NCBI RefSeq assembly: GCF_018417535.1
Contig: NZ_CP070977.1
Location: forward strand, 1,984,001-2,048,000
Direction: 5' to 3'
Length of the DNA stretch: 64,000 nucleotides
Origin: Burkholderia pyrrocinia
Lineage (GTDB): Bacteria > Pseudomonadota > Gammaproteobacteria > Burkholderiales > Burkholderiaceae
Shown here: in pieces, positions 40,666 to 48,936 of the stretch
Numbering within the stretch: position 1 is the stretch's first letter
Layout: each line of letters starts with the position of its first letter
Position numbers and translations under genes: made by a program
Notes under the pieces: model-generated
Database searches by the model: none
What the model was told of the DNA's origin: nothing
Seen by the model: the letters and a program-made list of their open reading frames with translations, nothing else

Positions 40666-43359
40666 ATGTCCGACAACGCCTCCTCCACCGTGATCCGCCG
40701 CGCCGACTACACGCCGCCGGCCTTCCTCATCGATTCCGTCGCGCTCGAATTCGATCTCGCGCCGGCCCGCACGATCGTCAGGAATACGATGCGCGTGCGC
40801 CGCAATCCGGACGCCGCGCCCGCGCCGCACCTGGAGCTGATGGGCGAAGCGCTCGAATTCCTCGGCGCACGGCTGGACGGCGCGCCGCACGGCGCCGTCC
40901 GCGCGCACGAACACGGGCTGACGGTCGAGAACGTCCCCGACGCATTCGAGCTGACGCTCGAAAGCGCGTGCGCGCCCGACCAGAATACGACGCTGTCGGG
41001 CCTGTACGTGTCGAGCGGCAACTTCTTCACGCAGTGCGAAGCCGAGGGCTTTCGCCGCATCACCTACTTCCTCGACCGCCCCGACGTGATGGCGTCGTAC
41101 ACGGTCACGCTGCGCGCCGACAAGGCCGCATACCCGGTGCTGCTGTCGAACGGCAACCTCGTCGATTCGGGCGACCTGCCTGACGGCCGCCACTTCGCGA
41201 AATGGGAAGACCCGTTCCGCAAGCCAAGTTACCTGTTCGCACTCGTCGCGGGCAAGCTCGTCGCGATCGAGGAAAAGATCACGACCGGCTCGGGCAAGGA
41301 AAAGCTGCTGCAGGTGTGGGTCGAGCCGGCCGATCTCGACAAGACGCGTCACGCGATGGATTCGCTGATCCACTCGATCCGCTGGGACGAAAAGCGCTTC
41401 GGCCTCGAGCTCGATCTCGACCGCTTCATGATCGTCGCGGTCGGCGACTTCAACATGGGCGCGATGGAAAACAAGGGGCTCAACATCTTCAACACGAAGT
41501 ACGTGCTGGCGAACCCCGAGACCGCGACCGACACCGACTTCGCGAACATCGAATCGGTGGTCGGCCACGAATACTTCCACAACTGGACGGGCAACCGAGT
41601 GACCTGCCGCGACTGGTTCCAGTTGAGCCTGAAGGAAGGCCTGACGGTGTTTCGCGACCAGGAATTCTCGGCCGACATGGCCGCGGGCGACGACGTCGAA
41701 TCGACGGCCCGCGCGGTCAAGCGCATCGAGGACGTGCGCGTGCTGCGCCAGTTGCAGTTCGCCGAGGATGCAGGCCCGATGGCGCACCCGGTGCGCCCGG
41801 AGAGCTACGTCGAGATCAACAACTTCTATACGATGACCGTCTATGAAAAAGGCTCGGAAGTCGTGCGAATGTACCAGACGCTGTTCGGCCGCGACGGCTT
41901 CCGCAAGGGGATGGACCTGTACTTCAAGCGCCACGACGGCCATGCGGTGACCTGCGACGACTTCCGTCACGCGATGGCCGACGCGAACGGGCGCGACCTC
42001 GCGCAATTCGAGCGCTGGTACAGCCAGGCCGGCACGCCGCGCGTGTCGGTGCGCACCGCGTACGACGCGGCCGCGCGCCGCTATACGGTCACGCTCGCGC
42101 AAGGCTACGGCGACGCATCGCCGGCCGCGCGCGAAACGCAACAGGGTCCGCTCTTGATTCCGTTCGCGATCGGCCTGATCGGCCGCGACGGCCGCGACCT
42201 GCCGCTGCGTCTCGACGGCGAAGCCGCCGCATCGGGCACGACGCGCGTGCTCGACATCACCGACACCGAGCAGACCTTCACGTTCGTCGACGTGCCGGAA
42301 CAACCGCTGCCGTCGCTGCTGCGCAACTTCTCGTCGCCGGTGATCGTCGAGTACGACTACAGCGACGACGATCTCGCGTTCCTGCTCGCGCACGACAGCG
42401 ATCCGTTCAACCGCTGGGAGGCCGGCCAGCGCCTCGCGACGCGCGCGCTGCTGACGCTCGCCGCACGGGCCGCCGCGAACGAGCCGCTCACGCTCGGCGA
42501 AAACTTCGTCGCCGCGTTCCGCCGCGTGCTGACCGACGCGAACCTGTCGCCGGCGTTCCGCGAACTCGCGCTGACGCTGCCGTCGGAAACCTATCTCGCC
42601 GACCAGATGGCCGAAGCCGATCCGGCCGCCGTGCATCGTGCGCGCCTGTTCGTGCGCCGCCAGCTCGCGACCGCGCTGCGCACCGACTGGCTCGCCGCGT
42701 ACGAACAGCACCAGACGCCCGGCGCATACGAGCCGACGCCGGAGGCCTCCGGCCGCCGCGCGCTGAAGAACCTCGCGATCGCGTATCTGGCCGAACTCGA
42801 CGACACGGCCGACGCCGTGCGCCTTGCGACCGCGCAGTACGACGCGGCAAACAACATGACCGATCGCGCGGCTGCGCTCGGCGCGCTGCTGTCCGCCGCG
42901 GCCGCCGGCGCGAACGAGCCGGCCGAGCATGCGCTCGACGACTTCTACCGTCGCTTCGAGAAGGAGGCTCTCGTGATCGACAAGTGGTTCGCGATGCAGG
43001 CGGCGCAACGCGGCACGCCCGCGCAACCGACGCTCGCGAAGGTTCGCAAGCTGCTCGCGCACCCCGCGTTCAACCTGAAGAACCCGAACCGCGCGCGCTC
43101 GCTGATCTTCAGCTTCTGCGCGGCCAACCCCGCGCAATTCCACGCGGCGGACGGTTCGGGCTACGCGTTCTGGGCCGAACAGGTGCTTGCGCTCGACGCG
43201 ATCAACCCGCAGGTCGCGGCGCGCCTCGCGCGCTCGCTCGAACTGTGGCGCCGCTTCACGCCCGCGCTGCGCGACCGGATGCGCGACGCCCTCGAGCAGG
43301 TCGCCGCGGGCGCGAAATCGCGCGATGTGCGCGAGATCGTCGAAAAAGCGCTCGCCTGA
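40666..43359 (+). CDS. pepN: Aminopeptidase N (M1 family)
   Basis: 897 residues from ATG 40666 ([20 protein letters not shown]). The substrate-binding motif is [12 protein letters not shown], and the zinc site [14 protein letters not shown] has His301, Glu302 and His305. The C-terminal superhelical domain is full length (DUF3458 region). PepN removes N-terminal residues from peptides in the cytosol. The start was chosen as the first ATG after the -10 and because the extra 23 residues upstream are not conserved. Confidence 0.97.
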   Translation: MSDNASSTVIRRADYTPPAFLIDSVALEFDLAPARTIVRNTMRVRRNPDAAPAPHLELMGEALEFLGARLDGAPHGAVRAHEHGLTVENVPDAFELTLESACAPDQNTTLSGLYVSSGNFFTQCEAEGFRRITYFLDRPDVMASYTVTLRADKAAYPVLLSNGNLVDSGDLPDGRHFAKWEDPFRKPSYLFALVAGKLVAIEEKITTGSGKEKLLQVWVEPADLDKTRHAMDSLIHSIRWDEKRFGLELDLDRFMIVAVGDFNMGAMENKGLNIFNTKYVLANPETATDTDFANIESVVGHEYFHNWTGNRVTCRDWFQLSLKEGLTVFRDQEFSADMAAGDDVESTARAVKRIEDVRVLRQLQFAEDAGPMAHPVRPESYVEINNFYTMTVYEKGSEVVRMYQTLFGRDGFRKGMDLYFKRHDGHAVTCDDFRHAMADANGRDLAQFERWYSQAGTPRVSVRTAYDAAARRYTVTLAQGYGDASPAARETQQGPLLIPFAIGLIGRDGRDLPLRLDGEAAASGTTRVLDITDTEQTFTFVDVPEQPLPSLLRNFSSPVIVEYDYSDDDLAFLLAHDSDPFNRWEAGQRLATRALLTLAARAAANEPLTLGENFVAAFRRVLTDANLSPAFRELALTLPSETYLADQMAEADPAAVHRARLFVRRQLATALRTDWLAAYEQHQTPGAYEPTPEASGRRALKNLAIAYLAELDDTADAVRLATAQYDAANNMTDRAAALGALLSAAAAGANEPAEHALDDFYRRFEKEALVIDKWFAMQAAQRGTPAQPTLAKVRKLLAHPAFNLKNPNRARSLIFSFCAANPAQFHAADGSGYAFWAEQVLALDAINPQVAARLARSLELWRRFTPALRDRMRDALEQVAAGAKSRDVREIVEKALA

Positions 43360-43387
43360 CGCAATCGCCCGCCATCGCCCGCGCGAC

Positions 43388-43423
43388 AAAGCCGGTGCCG
43401 CTTGACGCGGCGCCGGCTTTTTT
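43388..43423 (+). terminator. Intrinsic terminator after pepN
   Basis: Hairpin AAAGCCGGTGCCGC/GCGGCGCCGGCTTT with one mismatch and a TTGAC loop, followed by TTTTAT. Confidence 0.88.
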
Positions 43424-43591
43424 ATTGCGCGAGTGCGGTTGGAACCGGGCGGATTCGCGGGGTCTGACCGCGCAGTTTGCCGCCGCAGCGATGCGCGCCC
43501 CGCCCGTTGCCGACGCCGGAAACCGGGCCGGCCCGGCCGCCCGGCCTTGTAACCGGACGAAAAAAGCCGGCGGCACGCGAGGCGCGGCGGG

Positions 43592-43597
43592 TAAAAT
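43592..43597 (+). promoter_or_regulatory. -10 box of fbp
   Basis: TAAAAT in GGGTAAAATTGCGG, 40 bp before the fbp ATG. The preceding 170 bp up to the pepN terminator contain no gene. Confidence 0.45.
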
Positions 43598-43637
43598 TGC
43601 GGCCATTCAAGGATTCTTTGGCCTTTCGGAGTCTGTC

Positions 43638-44651
43638 ATGTCCATTGCCCGCCGCACCACGCTGTCGAAGTTCCTGATCGAACAGCAACGTGAGACCAAC
43701 AACCTCCCCGCCGACCTGCGCCTGCTGATCGAAGTCGTCGCCCGCGCGTGCAAGGCGATCAGCTACAACGTGTCGAAGGGCGCGCTCGGCGAAGCGCTTG
43801 GTACCGCCGGCAGCGAGAACGTCCAGGGCGAAGTGCAGAAGAAGCTCGACATCCTGTCGAACGAGATCCTGCTCGACGCGAACGAATGGGGCGGCAACCT
43901 CGCCGCGATGGCGTCGGAAGAAATGGAAACGTTCTTCCCGATCCCCGCGAACTACCCGCGCGGCGAATACCTGCTCGTGTTCGACCCGCTCGACGGCTCG
44001 TCGAACATCGACGTGAACGTGTCGATCGGCACGATCTTCTCGGTGCTGCGCTGCCCGGACGGCAAGCAGGCCACCGAGGAATCGTTCCTGCAGCCCGGCA
44101 CCGAGCAGGTCGCCGCCGGCTATGCGGTGTACGGCCCGCAGACGGTGTTCGTGCTGACGACCGGCAACGGCGTGAACTGCTTCACGCTCGACCGCGAAGT
44201 CGGCTCGTGGGTGCTCACGCAGAGCAACATGCAGATCCCGGCCGACACGCGCGAATACGCGATCAACGCATCGAACGCGCGCCACTGGTACGACCCGGTC
44301 AAGCGCTATGTCGACGAGTTGAATGCCGGCAAGGACGGCCCGCGCGGCGACAACTTCAACATGCGCTGGATCGCATCGATGGTCGCCGACGTGCACCGGA
44401 TCCTGAACCGCGGCGGCATCTTCATGTACCCGGCCGACAAGCGCACGCCCGATCGCCCGGGCAAGCTGCGCCTGATGTACGAAGCGAACCCGATGTCGTT
44501 CATCGTCGAACAGGCGGGCGGCGCCGCGACGACCGGCACGCAGCGCATCATGGAAGTGCAGCCGACGGGCCTGCACCAGCGCGTGCCCGTGTTCCTCGGT
44601 TCGAAGAACGAAGTCGAGCGCGTCACCGGCTATCACGACGAAGCCAAATAA
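43638..44651 (+). CDS. fbp: Fructose-1,6-bisphosphatase class I
   Basis: 337 residues. Metal-binding and catalytic motif [21 protein letters not shown] (residues ~115-135) is intact, as are [15 protein letters not shown] and [21 protein letters not shown]. It dephosphorylates fructose-1,6-bisphosphate in gluconeogenesis. Start ATG 43638 ([19 protein letters not shown]). Single gene; a promoter for tRNA-Thr follows. Confidence 0.97.
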   Translation: MSIARRTTLSKFLIEQQRETNNLPADLRLLIEVVARACKAISYNVSKGALGEALGTAGSENVQGEVQKKLDILSNEILLDANEWGGNLAAMASEEMETFFPIPANYPRGEYLLVFDPLDGSSNIDVNVSIGTIFSVLRCPDGKQATEESFLQPGTEQVAAGYAVYGPQTVFVLTTGNGVNCFTLDREVGSWVLTQSNMQIPADTREYAINASNARHWYDPVKRYVDELNAGKDGPRGDNFNMRWIASMVADVHRILNRGGIFMYPADKRTPDRPGKLRLMYEANPMSFIVEQAGGAATTGTQRIMEVQPTGLHQRVPVFLGSKNEVERVTGYHDEAK

Positions 44652-44816
44652 TTTGCACTGCAGCACTGGACGGAGGTGCGCGACGCAAGTACAATCGCGC
44701 CTCGCGATGTGGCCCTGACCGGCTGCATCGCAGTGAAGTGAAAGCGGGAAGTCCGCCGGATCGATGGTTTCGCGAAGCAGCAGCAGTAGCAAGCTGAAAA
44801 AAATTCGCAAAACCTA

Positions 44817-44846
44817 TTGCCAAGATCTCGGAATTGACCATATAAT
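44817..44846 (+). promoter_or_regulatory. Promoter of tRNA-Thr
   Basis: TTGCCA at 44817-44822 and TATAAT at 44841-44846, spacer 18 bp, ending 14 bp before the tRNA. Confidence 0.8.
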
Positions 44847-44860
44847 TTCATTTCTCTGCT

Positions 44861-44936
44861 GCCGGTGTAGCTCAGTTGGTAGAGCAGCGCATTCGTAATG
44901 CGAAGGTCGTAGGTTCGACTCCTATCTCCGGCACCA
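44861..44936 (+). tRNA. tRNA-Thr (anticodon CGT)
   Basis: 76 nt with CCA encoded. Acceptor arms GCCGGTG/CTCCGGC allow a standard cloverleaf with one wobble, and the anticodon loop TTCGTAA presents CGT for codon ACG. T-loop GGTTCGACTCC. It is singly transcribed and is followed by a terminator. Confidence 0.95.
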
Positions 44937-44942
44937 AGACAT

Positions 44943-44984
44943 AAAGGTCTGACAAGCATCGCTTGTCAGACCTTTTCTCTTTTC
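44943..44984 (+). terminator. Intrinsic terminator after tRNA-Thr
   Basis: Perfect 14-bp arms AAAGGTCTGACAAG and CTTGTCAGACCTTT with CATCG-type loop, then TTCTCTTTT. Confidence 0.92.
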
Positions 44985-45104
44985 CGGCGCCGAATCGTGC
45001 GCCCGTCCTCTCCCCGCGGCACGTCCGCTTGCGGGCATCCCCCGACTCACACGCCGCGCGCCGCCGATTACAATCGCCGGACCACTCCGCCCTCTCCCCG
45101 CATC

Positions 45105-45914
45105 ATGCGCACCTGGCGTCTCGAGCGACCGAATCTCACCGGGCAACTGGACGTGTCCCGCGCGACGCGCCTCGTCGCCGCGATCGGCGGCAACGAGCCG
45201 AACGCATTCGCGGCCGAAGTCCTGAAGCTGTTCGACGACGCGCTGTCCATCACGCAGTGCACGATCTTCGCGTACGAATTCGGCAACCGCCCGCGCACGA
45301 TGTCGGTCGCCGATCATCGCGGCGGCCGCTACCTGCGCGACCTTGCCGACACCTACGCACGACATTTCTATGCACTCGACGGCAACCAGCAGATCGTGTC
45401 GACCGCCCATCGCGGCGCACGCCGCCACGACCTGCTGCTGCACCAGCAGGCCGGCGACGAGATCGGCCACGAAGCGTATCGCGCGGCCTGCTACCGCGGC
45501 CCCGACGTGTCCGACCGGCTGGCGCTGCTGATGCAGCCGAACGATGCGAGCTGGCTGTCGATCAACCTGTACCGCGCGCATCGCAGCGGCGCATTCCAGC
45601 CGCGCGAGATCGCGGCGATCGAAGCGCTCGCGCCGCTCATCGCGCAGGCCGCGAAGCATCACTACGCGCTCGCCGGCGCAATGCAGGTGGGCATCCCGCA
45701 CATGATGCTCGCACGGCTGCGCAGTGCGTGCCCGGCGTTGTCCAAACGCGAACTCGATGTGCTGCGCGGCGTGCTCGAAGGCCGGACCGCGCACGAGATC
45801 GGCGAGACGATCGGCGTGAAGGCATCGAGCGTCGTCACCTACCAGAAGCGCGCGTACCGGCGCCTCGGCATTTCGGGCCAGCGCGAGCTGTTTGCACTGT
45901 GCCTGCAACCTTGA
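45105..45914 (+). CDS. LuxR-type transcriptional regulator
   Basis: 269 residues from ATG 45105 (MRTWRLERPNLTGQLDVSRA). The C-terminal LuxR HTH (residues ~205-262) carries LSKRELDVLRGVLEGRTAHEIGETIGVKASSVVTYQKRAYRRL. The N-terminal ~190 residues form an unassigned sensory part; it lacks the conserved Trp/Tyr pattern of acyl-homoserine-lactone receptors. No luxI gene is near. It lies 166 bp before the FAD oxygenase gene on the same strand and may regulate it. Confidence 0.85.
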   Translation: MRTWRLERPNLTGQLDVSRATRLVAAIGGNEPNAFAAEVLKLFDDALSITQCTIFAYEFGNRPRTMSVADHRGGRYLRDLADTYARHFYALDGNQQIVSTAHRGARRHDLLLHQQAGDEIGHEAYRAACYRGPDVSDRLALLMQPNDASWLSINLYRAHRSGAFQPREIAAIEALAPLIAQAAKHHYALAGAMQVGIPHMMLARLRSACPALSKRELDVLRGVLEGRTAHEIGETIGVKASSVVTYQKRAYRRLGISGQRELFALCLQP

Positions 45915-46028
45915 ACCGTCCCGGCACGCGCTGAGCGTATCGCGGCCACGCCTGCATCGAGTCGCTGTACCCGGAATGGGGACAACGGCGGCACGACCGG
46001 CTTCCATACTGCAGCGACCTGTTGCCCG

Positions 46029-46046
46029 CATCGCGTCAGCGATGCG
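46029..46046. promoter_or_regulatory. Inverted repeat before the FAD oxygenase gene
   Basis: GCATCGC-GTCA-GCGATGC, 35 bp upstream of the ATG. A candidate LuxR-type operator or leader hairpin. Confidence 0.4.
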
Positions 46047-46080
46047 CAAGCGTCGAACCAGACCACCCAGGAAGCCAACG

Positions 46081-47814
46081 ATGGACATCGAATTCAAGCC
46101 CTACCCGTTCGTCGCCGAGCGCCGTCCCGCGCGTCTGCCGGACTGCGTCGACGGCATCGATACGCGCAGGCATCGCGTTGCGATCGTCGGCGGCGGCCCC
46201 GTGGGCCTCGCCGTCGCGCTCGGCCTCGCGAACCATGGCATCCGCAGCGTGCTGATCGAGGCCGACGACTCGGTCTGCCACGGCAGCCGCGCAATCTGCA
46301 TCTCGCGGCGCAGCCTCGAGATCATCGAACGGCTCGGCGCACTCGACAGCTTTCTGCGCACGGGGCTGCCGTGGACCGGCGGACGCAGCTTCTACCGTCG
46401 CGACGAAGTGCTGCATTTCACGATGCCGCAGGACGAAAACCAGAAGCTGCCGCCGATGGTGAATCTCGCGCAGTACCACATCGAGCAGTTCCTGCTCGAC
46501 GCCGCGCTGCGTCGCCCCGAGTTCATCGAAATCCGCTGGCAGACGAAGGTCATCGGTGTGACGCGGCAGCCGGACGGCGTGCGCCTGGACGTCGACACGC
46601 CGCTCGGCGGCTACGCGCTCGACGCCGACTGGGTCGTCGCGTGCGACGGCGGACGCAGCACGATGCGCGACGCGCTCGCCCTGTCGCTCCAGGGCACGAG
46701 CTACGAGGGCCGCTATGTGATCGTCGACATCGCGCTCGACAGCGACCGGCCGACCGAACGGCTCGCGTACTTCGCCCCGTCGTCGAACCCGGGTTCGACC
46801 GTGCTCGTCCACAAGCAACCCGACAACGTGTGGCGGATCGACTACCAGTTGCGCGACGACGAGGACGCCGAAGCGGCCGTGAAGCCCGAGAACGTGATCC
46901 CGCGCGTACAGAACCTGCTCGACATGATGGGCGAACGCGGCGCGTGGTCGCCGATCTGGATCACGATCTACAAGGCGAACGCGCTGACGCTCGAACGCTA
47001 CCGGCACGGCCGCGTGCTGTTCTGCGGCGACGCCGCGCATCTCGTGCCGATCTTCGGCGTGCGCGGCGCGAATTCGGGCATCGACGATGCCGACAATATC
47101 GCGTGGAAACTCGCGTACGTGATCCGCGGCCTCGCGTCGGACTCGCTGCTCGACAGCTACTCGGACGAGCGCGTGTTCGCGACGCACGAGAACCTGCGCT
47201 ACGGCACGAAGAGCACCGAGTTCATGGCGCCGCCGTCGTTTGCTTTCGAGCTGATGCGCAAGGCCGTGCTGACGCTCGCGGTCCGGCATCCGGCGCTGCG
47301 TTCGCTGATCAACCCGCGTCAGACATCGGCAATCGCGTATGCGGCGTCGCCGCTCAACGCGGCCGAACGCGACGCATTTGCGGCCGGCCCGGCGCCCGGC
47401 ACGGTACTCGCGGAATGCCCGCTGACGCTGTACGCGGCGCACGCCAGCGACACTCGGCACGGCCACCTGACCGATCTCGTCGCACCGCGCTTCACTGCGT
47501 TCTGCTTCACGATCGACGGCACGCCCGATCCGTCGCTGGCCGATCTCGCACGACGCCTGCAGGATGCGCGGATACCGTTCGCGCTCGTCACGCTCGCACG
47601 GCATGCGGCGCCGCGGCAACCGGCCTGCGGCGGCCATGACGACGACGGCCGGCTGTTCGACCTGTACGGCGCGCGCGACGGCACCGTTTATCTCGTGCGT
47701 CCGGACGGGCATGTACTCGGCCGCTGGCACGACGCTCGCGCCGACGACGTGGCCGCCGCGCTCGAAAGCGCACTCCATCCGCGCGCATCCACCGACCTTC
47801 AGGAAACCGCATGA
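46081..47814 (+). CDS. FAD-dependent aromatic-ring hydroxylase-type oxygenase
   Basis: 577 residues. FAD motifs are VAIVGGGPVGLAVALGLANHG (residues ~33-53), VVACDGGRSTMRDAL and VLFCGDAAHLVPIFGVRGANSG. The C-terminal ~130 residues look like the thioredoxin-like tail of MhpA-type hydroxylases. It probably hydroxylates an aromatic substrate using NAD(P)H. A DUF2783 gene overlaps its end by 4 bp, a recurring pairing, and a LuxR regulator precedes it. The substrate is not evident. Confidence 0.87.
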   Translation: MDIEFKPYPFVAERRPARLPDCVDGIDTRRHRVAIVGGGPVGLAVALGLANHGIRSVLIEADDSVCHGSRAICISRRSLEIIERLGALDSFLRTGLPWTGGRSFYRRDEVLHFTMPQDENQKLPPMVNLAQYHIEQFLLDAALRRPEFIEIRWQTKVIGVTRQPDGVRLDVDTPLGGYALDADWVVACDGGRSTMRDALALSLQGTSYEGRYVIVDIALDSDRPTERLAYFAPSSNPGSTVLVHKQPDNVWRIDYQLRDDEDAEAAVKPENVIPRVQNLLDMMGERGAWSPIWITIYKANALTLERYRHGRVLFCGDAAHLVPIFGVRGANSGIDDADNIAWKLAYVIRGLASDSLLDSYSDERVFATHENLRYGTKSTEFMAPPSFAFELMRKAVLTLAVRHPALRSLINPRQTSAIAYAASPLNAAERDAFAAGPAPGTVLAECPLTLYAAHASDTRHGHLTDLVAPRFTAFCFTIDGTPDPSLADLARRLQDARIPFALVTLARHAAPRQPACGGHDDDGRLFDLYGARDGTVYLVRPDGHVLGRWHDARADDVAAALESALHPRASTDLQETA

Positions 47815-48032
47815 TGACCGACGCCGAACGCGACACGCTCTACACCGACCTGTGCCGCACGATGACCCGTATCGGCGAAGCCGACGCATCACTCTTTCTG
47901 GCCCGTTTCGCACTGCTGTCGATCGAGGCGATCGGCGATACCGCGACCGTCGCACGGCTGATCGCCGACGCAGGCGACGGACTGCCCGACGCCGGCATGC
48001 AAGCATCGACGCACGGCGGCCAAGGTTCCTGA
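47811..48032 (+). CDS. DUF2783 small protein
   Basis: 73 residues beginning MMTDAERDTLYTDLCRTMTRIGEADASLFLARFALL, matching DUF2783. An AGGA site lies 6 nt before the first ATG, and the start overlaps the stop of the oxygenase gene (ATGA), implying coupling. Members occur next to such oxygenases; role unknown, possibly an accessory subunit. The next 254 bp show only the leader of the following gene. Confidence 0.8.
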   Translation: MMTDAERDTLYTDLCRTMTRIGEADASLFLARFALLSIEAIGDTATVARLIADAGDGLPDAGMQASTHGGQGS

Positions 48033-48286
48033 TCGACGGACTTCATCGTCAGGCATTTATTACAAACTCATTTCGCCACGCATCGTCCGCGCACGAGCGT
48101 CGCCGTAGGCAGACAAATTCACTGGAAAATCCGCTTGAGGGTGCATAACATTACTTAACGATTCTGACCCGCCTATCGCGTTACATTGCGTGGGCGGCGC
48201 GGCGGGTCGCAATGCCGCCTTCACCCAGCTTGCGGCGCGACAGCCGAAGTCCGGTCATTTCGACTCAACACAAGGAGAGGATCACC

Positions 48287-48541
48287 ATGACTCATGGCTT
48301 GATTATGTGGCTCATCATCGGCGCGATCGCCGGCTGGCTTGCCGGCCTGCTCGTCAAGGGCGGCGGCTTCGGGCTGATCGTCGACATCATCGTCGGGATC
48401 GTCGGCGCGGTGATCGGCGGCTGGCTCGCCGGGCTGCTCGGCATCAGCATCGGCAGCGGCTTCATCGGCTCGGTGATCGTCGCGGTCGTCGGCGCCGTGA
48501 TCCTGCTGTTCGTGATCCGGCTATTCAAGCGAGCGGCCTGA
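48287..48541 (+). CDS. GlsB/YeaQ/YmgE family membrane protein
   Basis: 84 residues, almost entirely hydrophobic and glycine-rich, with three membrane segments (GLIMWLIIGAIAGWLAGLLV; DIIVGIVGAVIGGWLAGLLG; SVIVAVVGAVILLFVIRLF). The family is loosely called transglycosylase-associated and is linked to stress responses. Start chosen at ATG 48287 with AAGGAGAGG upstream; the longer frame is not conserved. Confidence 0.88.
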   Translation: MTHGLIMWLIIGAIAGWLAGLLVKGGGFGLIVDIIVGIVGAVIGGWLAGLLGISIGSGFIGSVIVAVVGAVILLFVIRLFKRAA

Positions 48542-48552
48542 CGCTTCTCTCC

Positions 48553-48574
48553 ACGCGCCTTCGGGCGCGTTTTC
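48553..48574 (+). terminator. Terminator after the GlsB-family gene
   Basis: ACGCGCC-TTC-GGGCGCGT hairpin followed by TTTC. Confidence 0.7.
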
Positions 48575-48620
48575 GCATCAGGCCGGCGCGCGGCCCATTC
48601 GCCGCGCGCCACCGGCTCGT

Positions 48621-48725
48621 TCAACGCTTCACGCGCTGCAACCCGCCGTCGAGCACGTAAGCCGTCAGCAATTCGCTGCGCGCCTCGCGTGCACCATCGC
48701 GCTCGATCCACACGGTGCGCGGCAT
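48621..48725 (-). CDS. Short ORF downstream of the TonB locus
   Basis: 34 residues (MPRTVWIERDGAREARSELL, then TAYVLDGGLQRVKR). The G-rich GGGGGGGAA directly before the ATG could serve as a ribosome site. It lies 10 bp after the His-rich secreted protein gene. It may be a real small gene, or the end of a degraded one; no family recognised. Confidence 0.3.
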   Translation of the reverse strand: MPRTVWIERDGAREARSELLTAYVLDGGLQRVKR

Positions 48726-48735
48726 TTCCCCCCCT

Positions 48736-48936
48736 TCATCCCGCATCGAGCGCCGCGCGCCGACGCTCGGGCATCGGCTCCGCGTTCGCATGCTGCGCGA
48801 CCTGCGGCGGCAGGTTCATCCGCGCGGCGTGCGGATCGACGGTCTTCGACACGTCATGCGCATCGTGCGCGCCGGCGGACAACAGTGCCGCGAACCACAG
48901 CGCGCAGCCGGCCGCGAACGATTTCACAGCGACCAT
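48736..48936 (-). CDS. Small His-rich exported protein, TonB locus
   Basis: 66 residues: MVAVKSFAAGCALWFAALLSAG is a signal peptide, followed by GAHDAHDVSKTVDPHAARMNLPP and a basic end. Several His and Asp residues in the mature N-terminus could bind metal. It overlaps the last 13 bp of the TonB receptor gene and has a GGAG site 8 nt before the ATG, so translation is likely. No family recognised. Confidence 0.6.
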   Translation of the reverse strand: MVAVKSFAAGCALWFAALLSAGAHDAHDVSKTVDPHAARMNLPPQVAQHANAEPMPERRRAALDAG

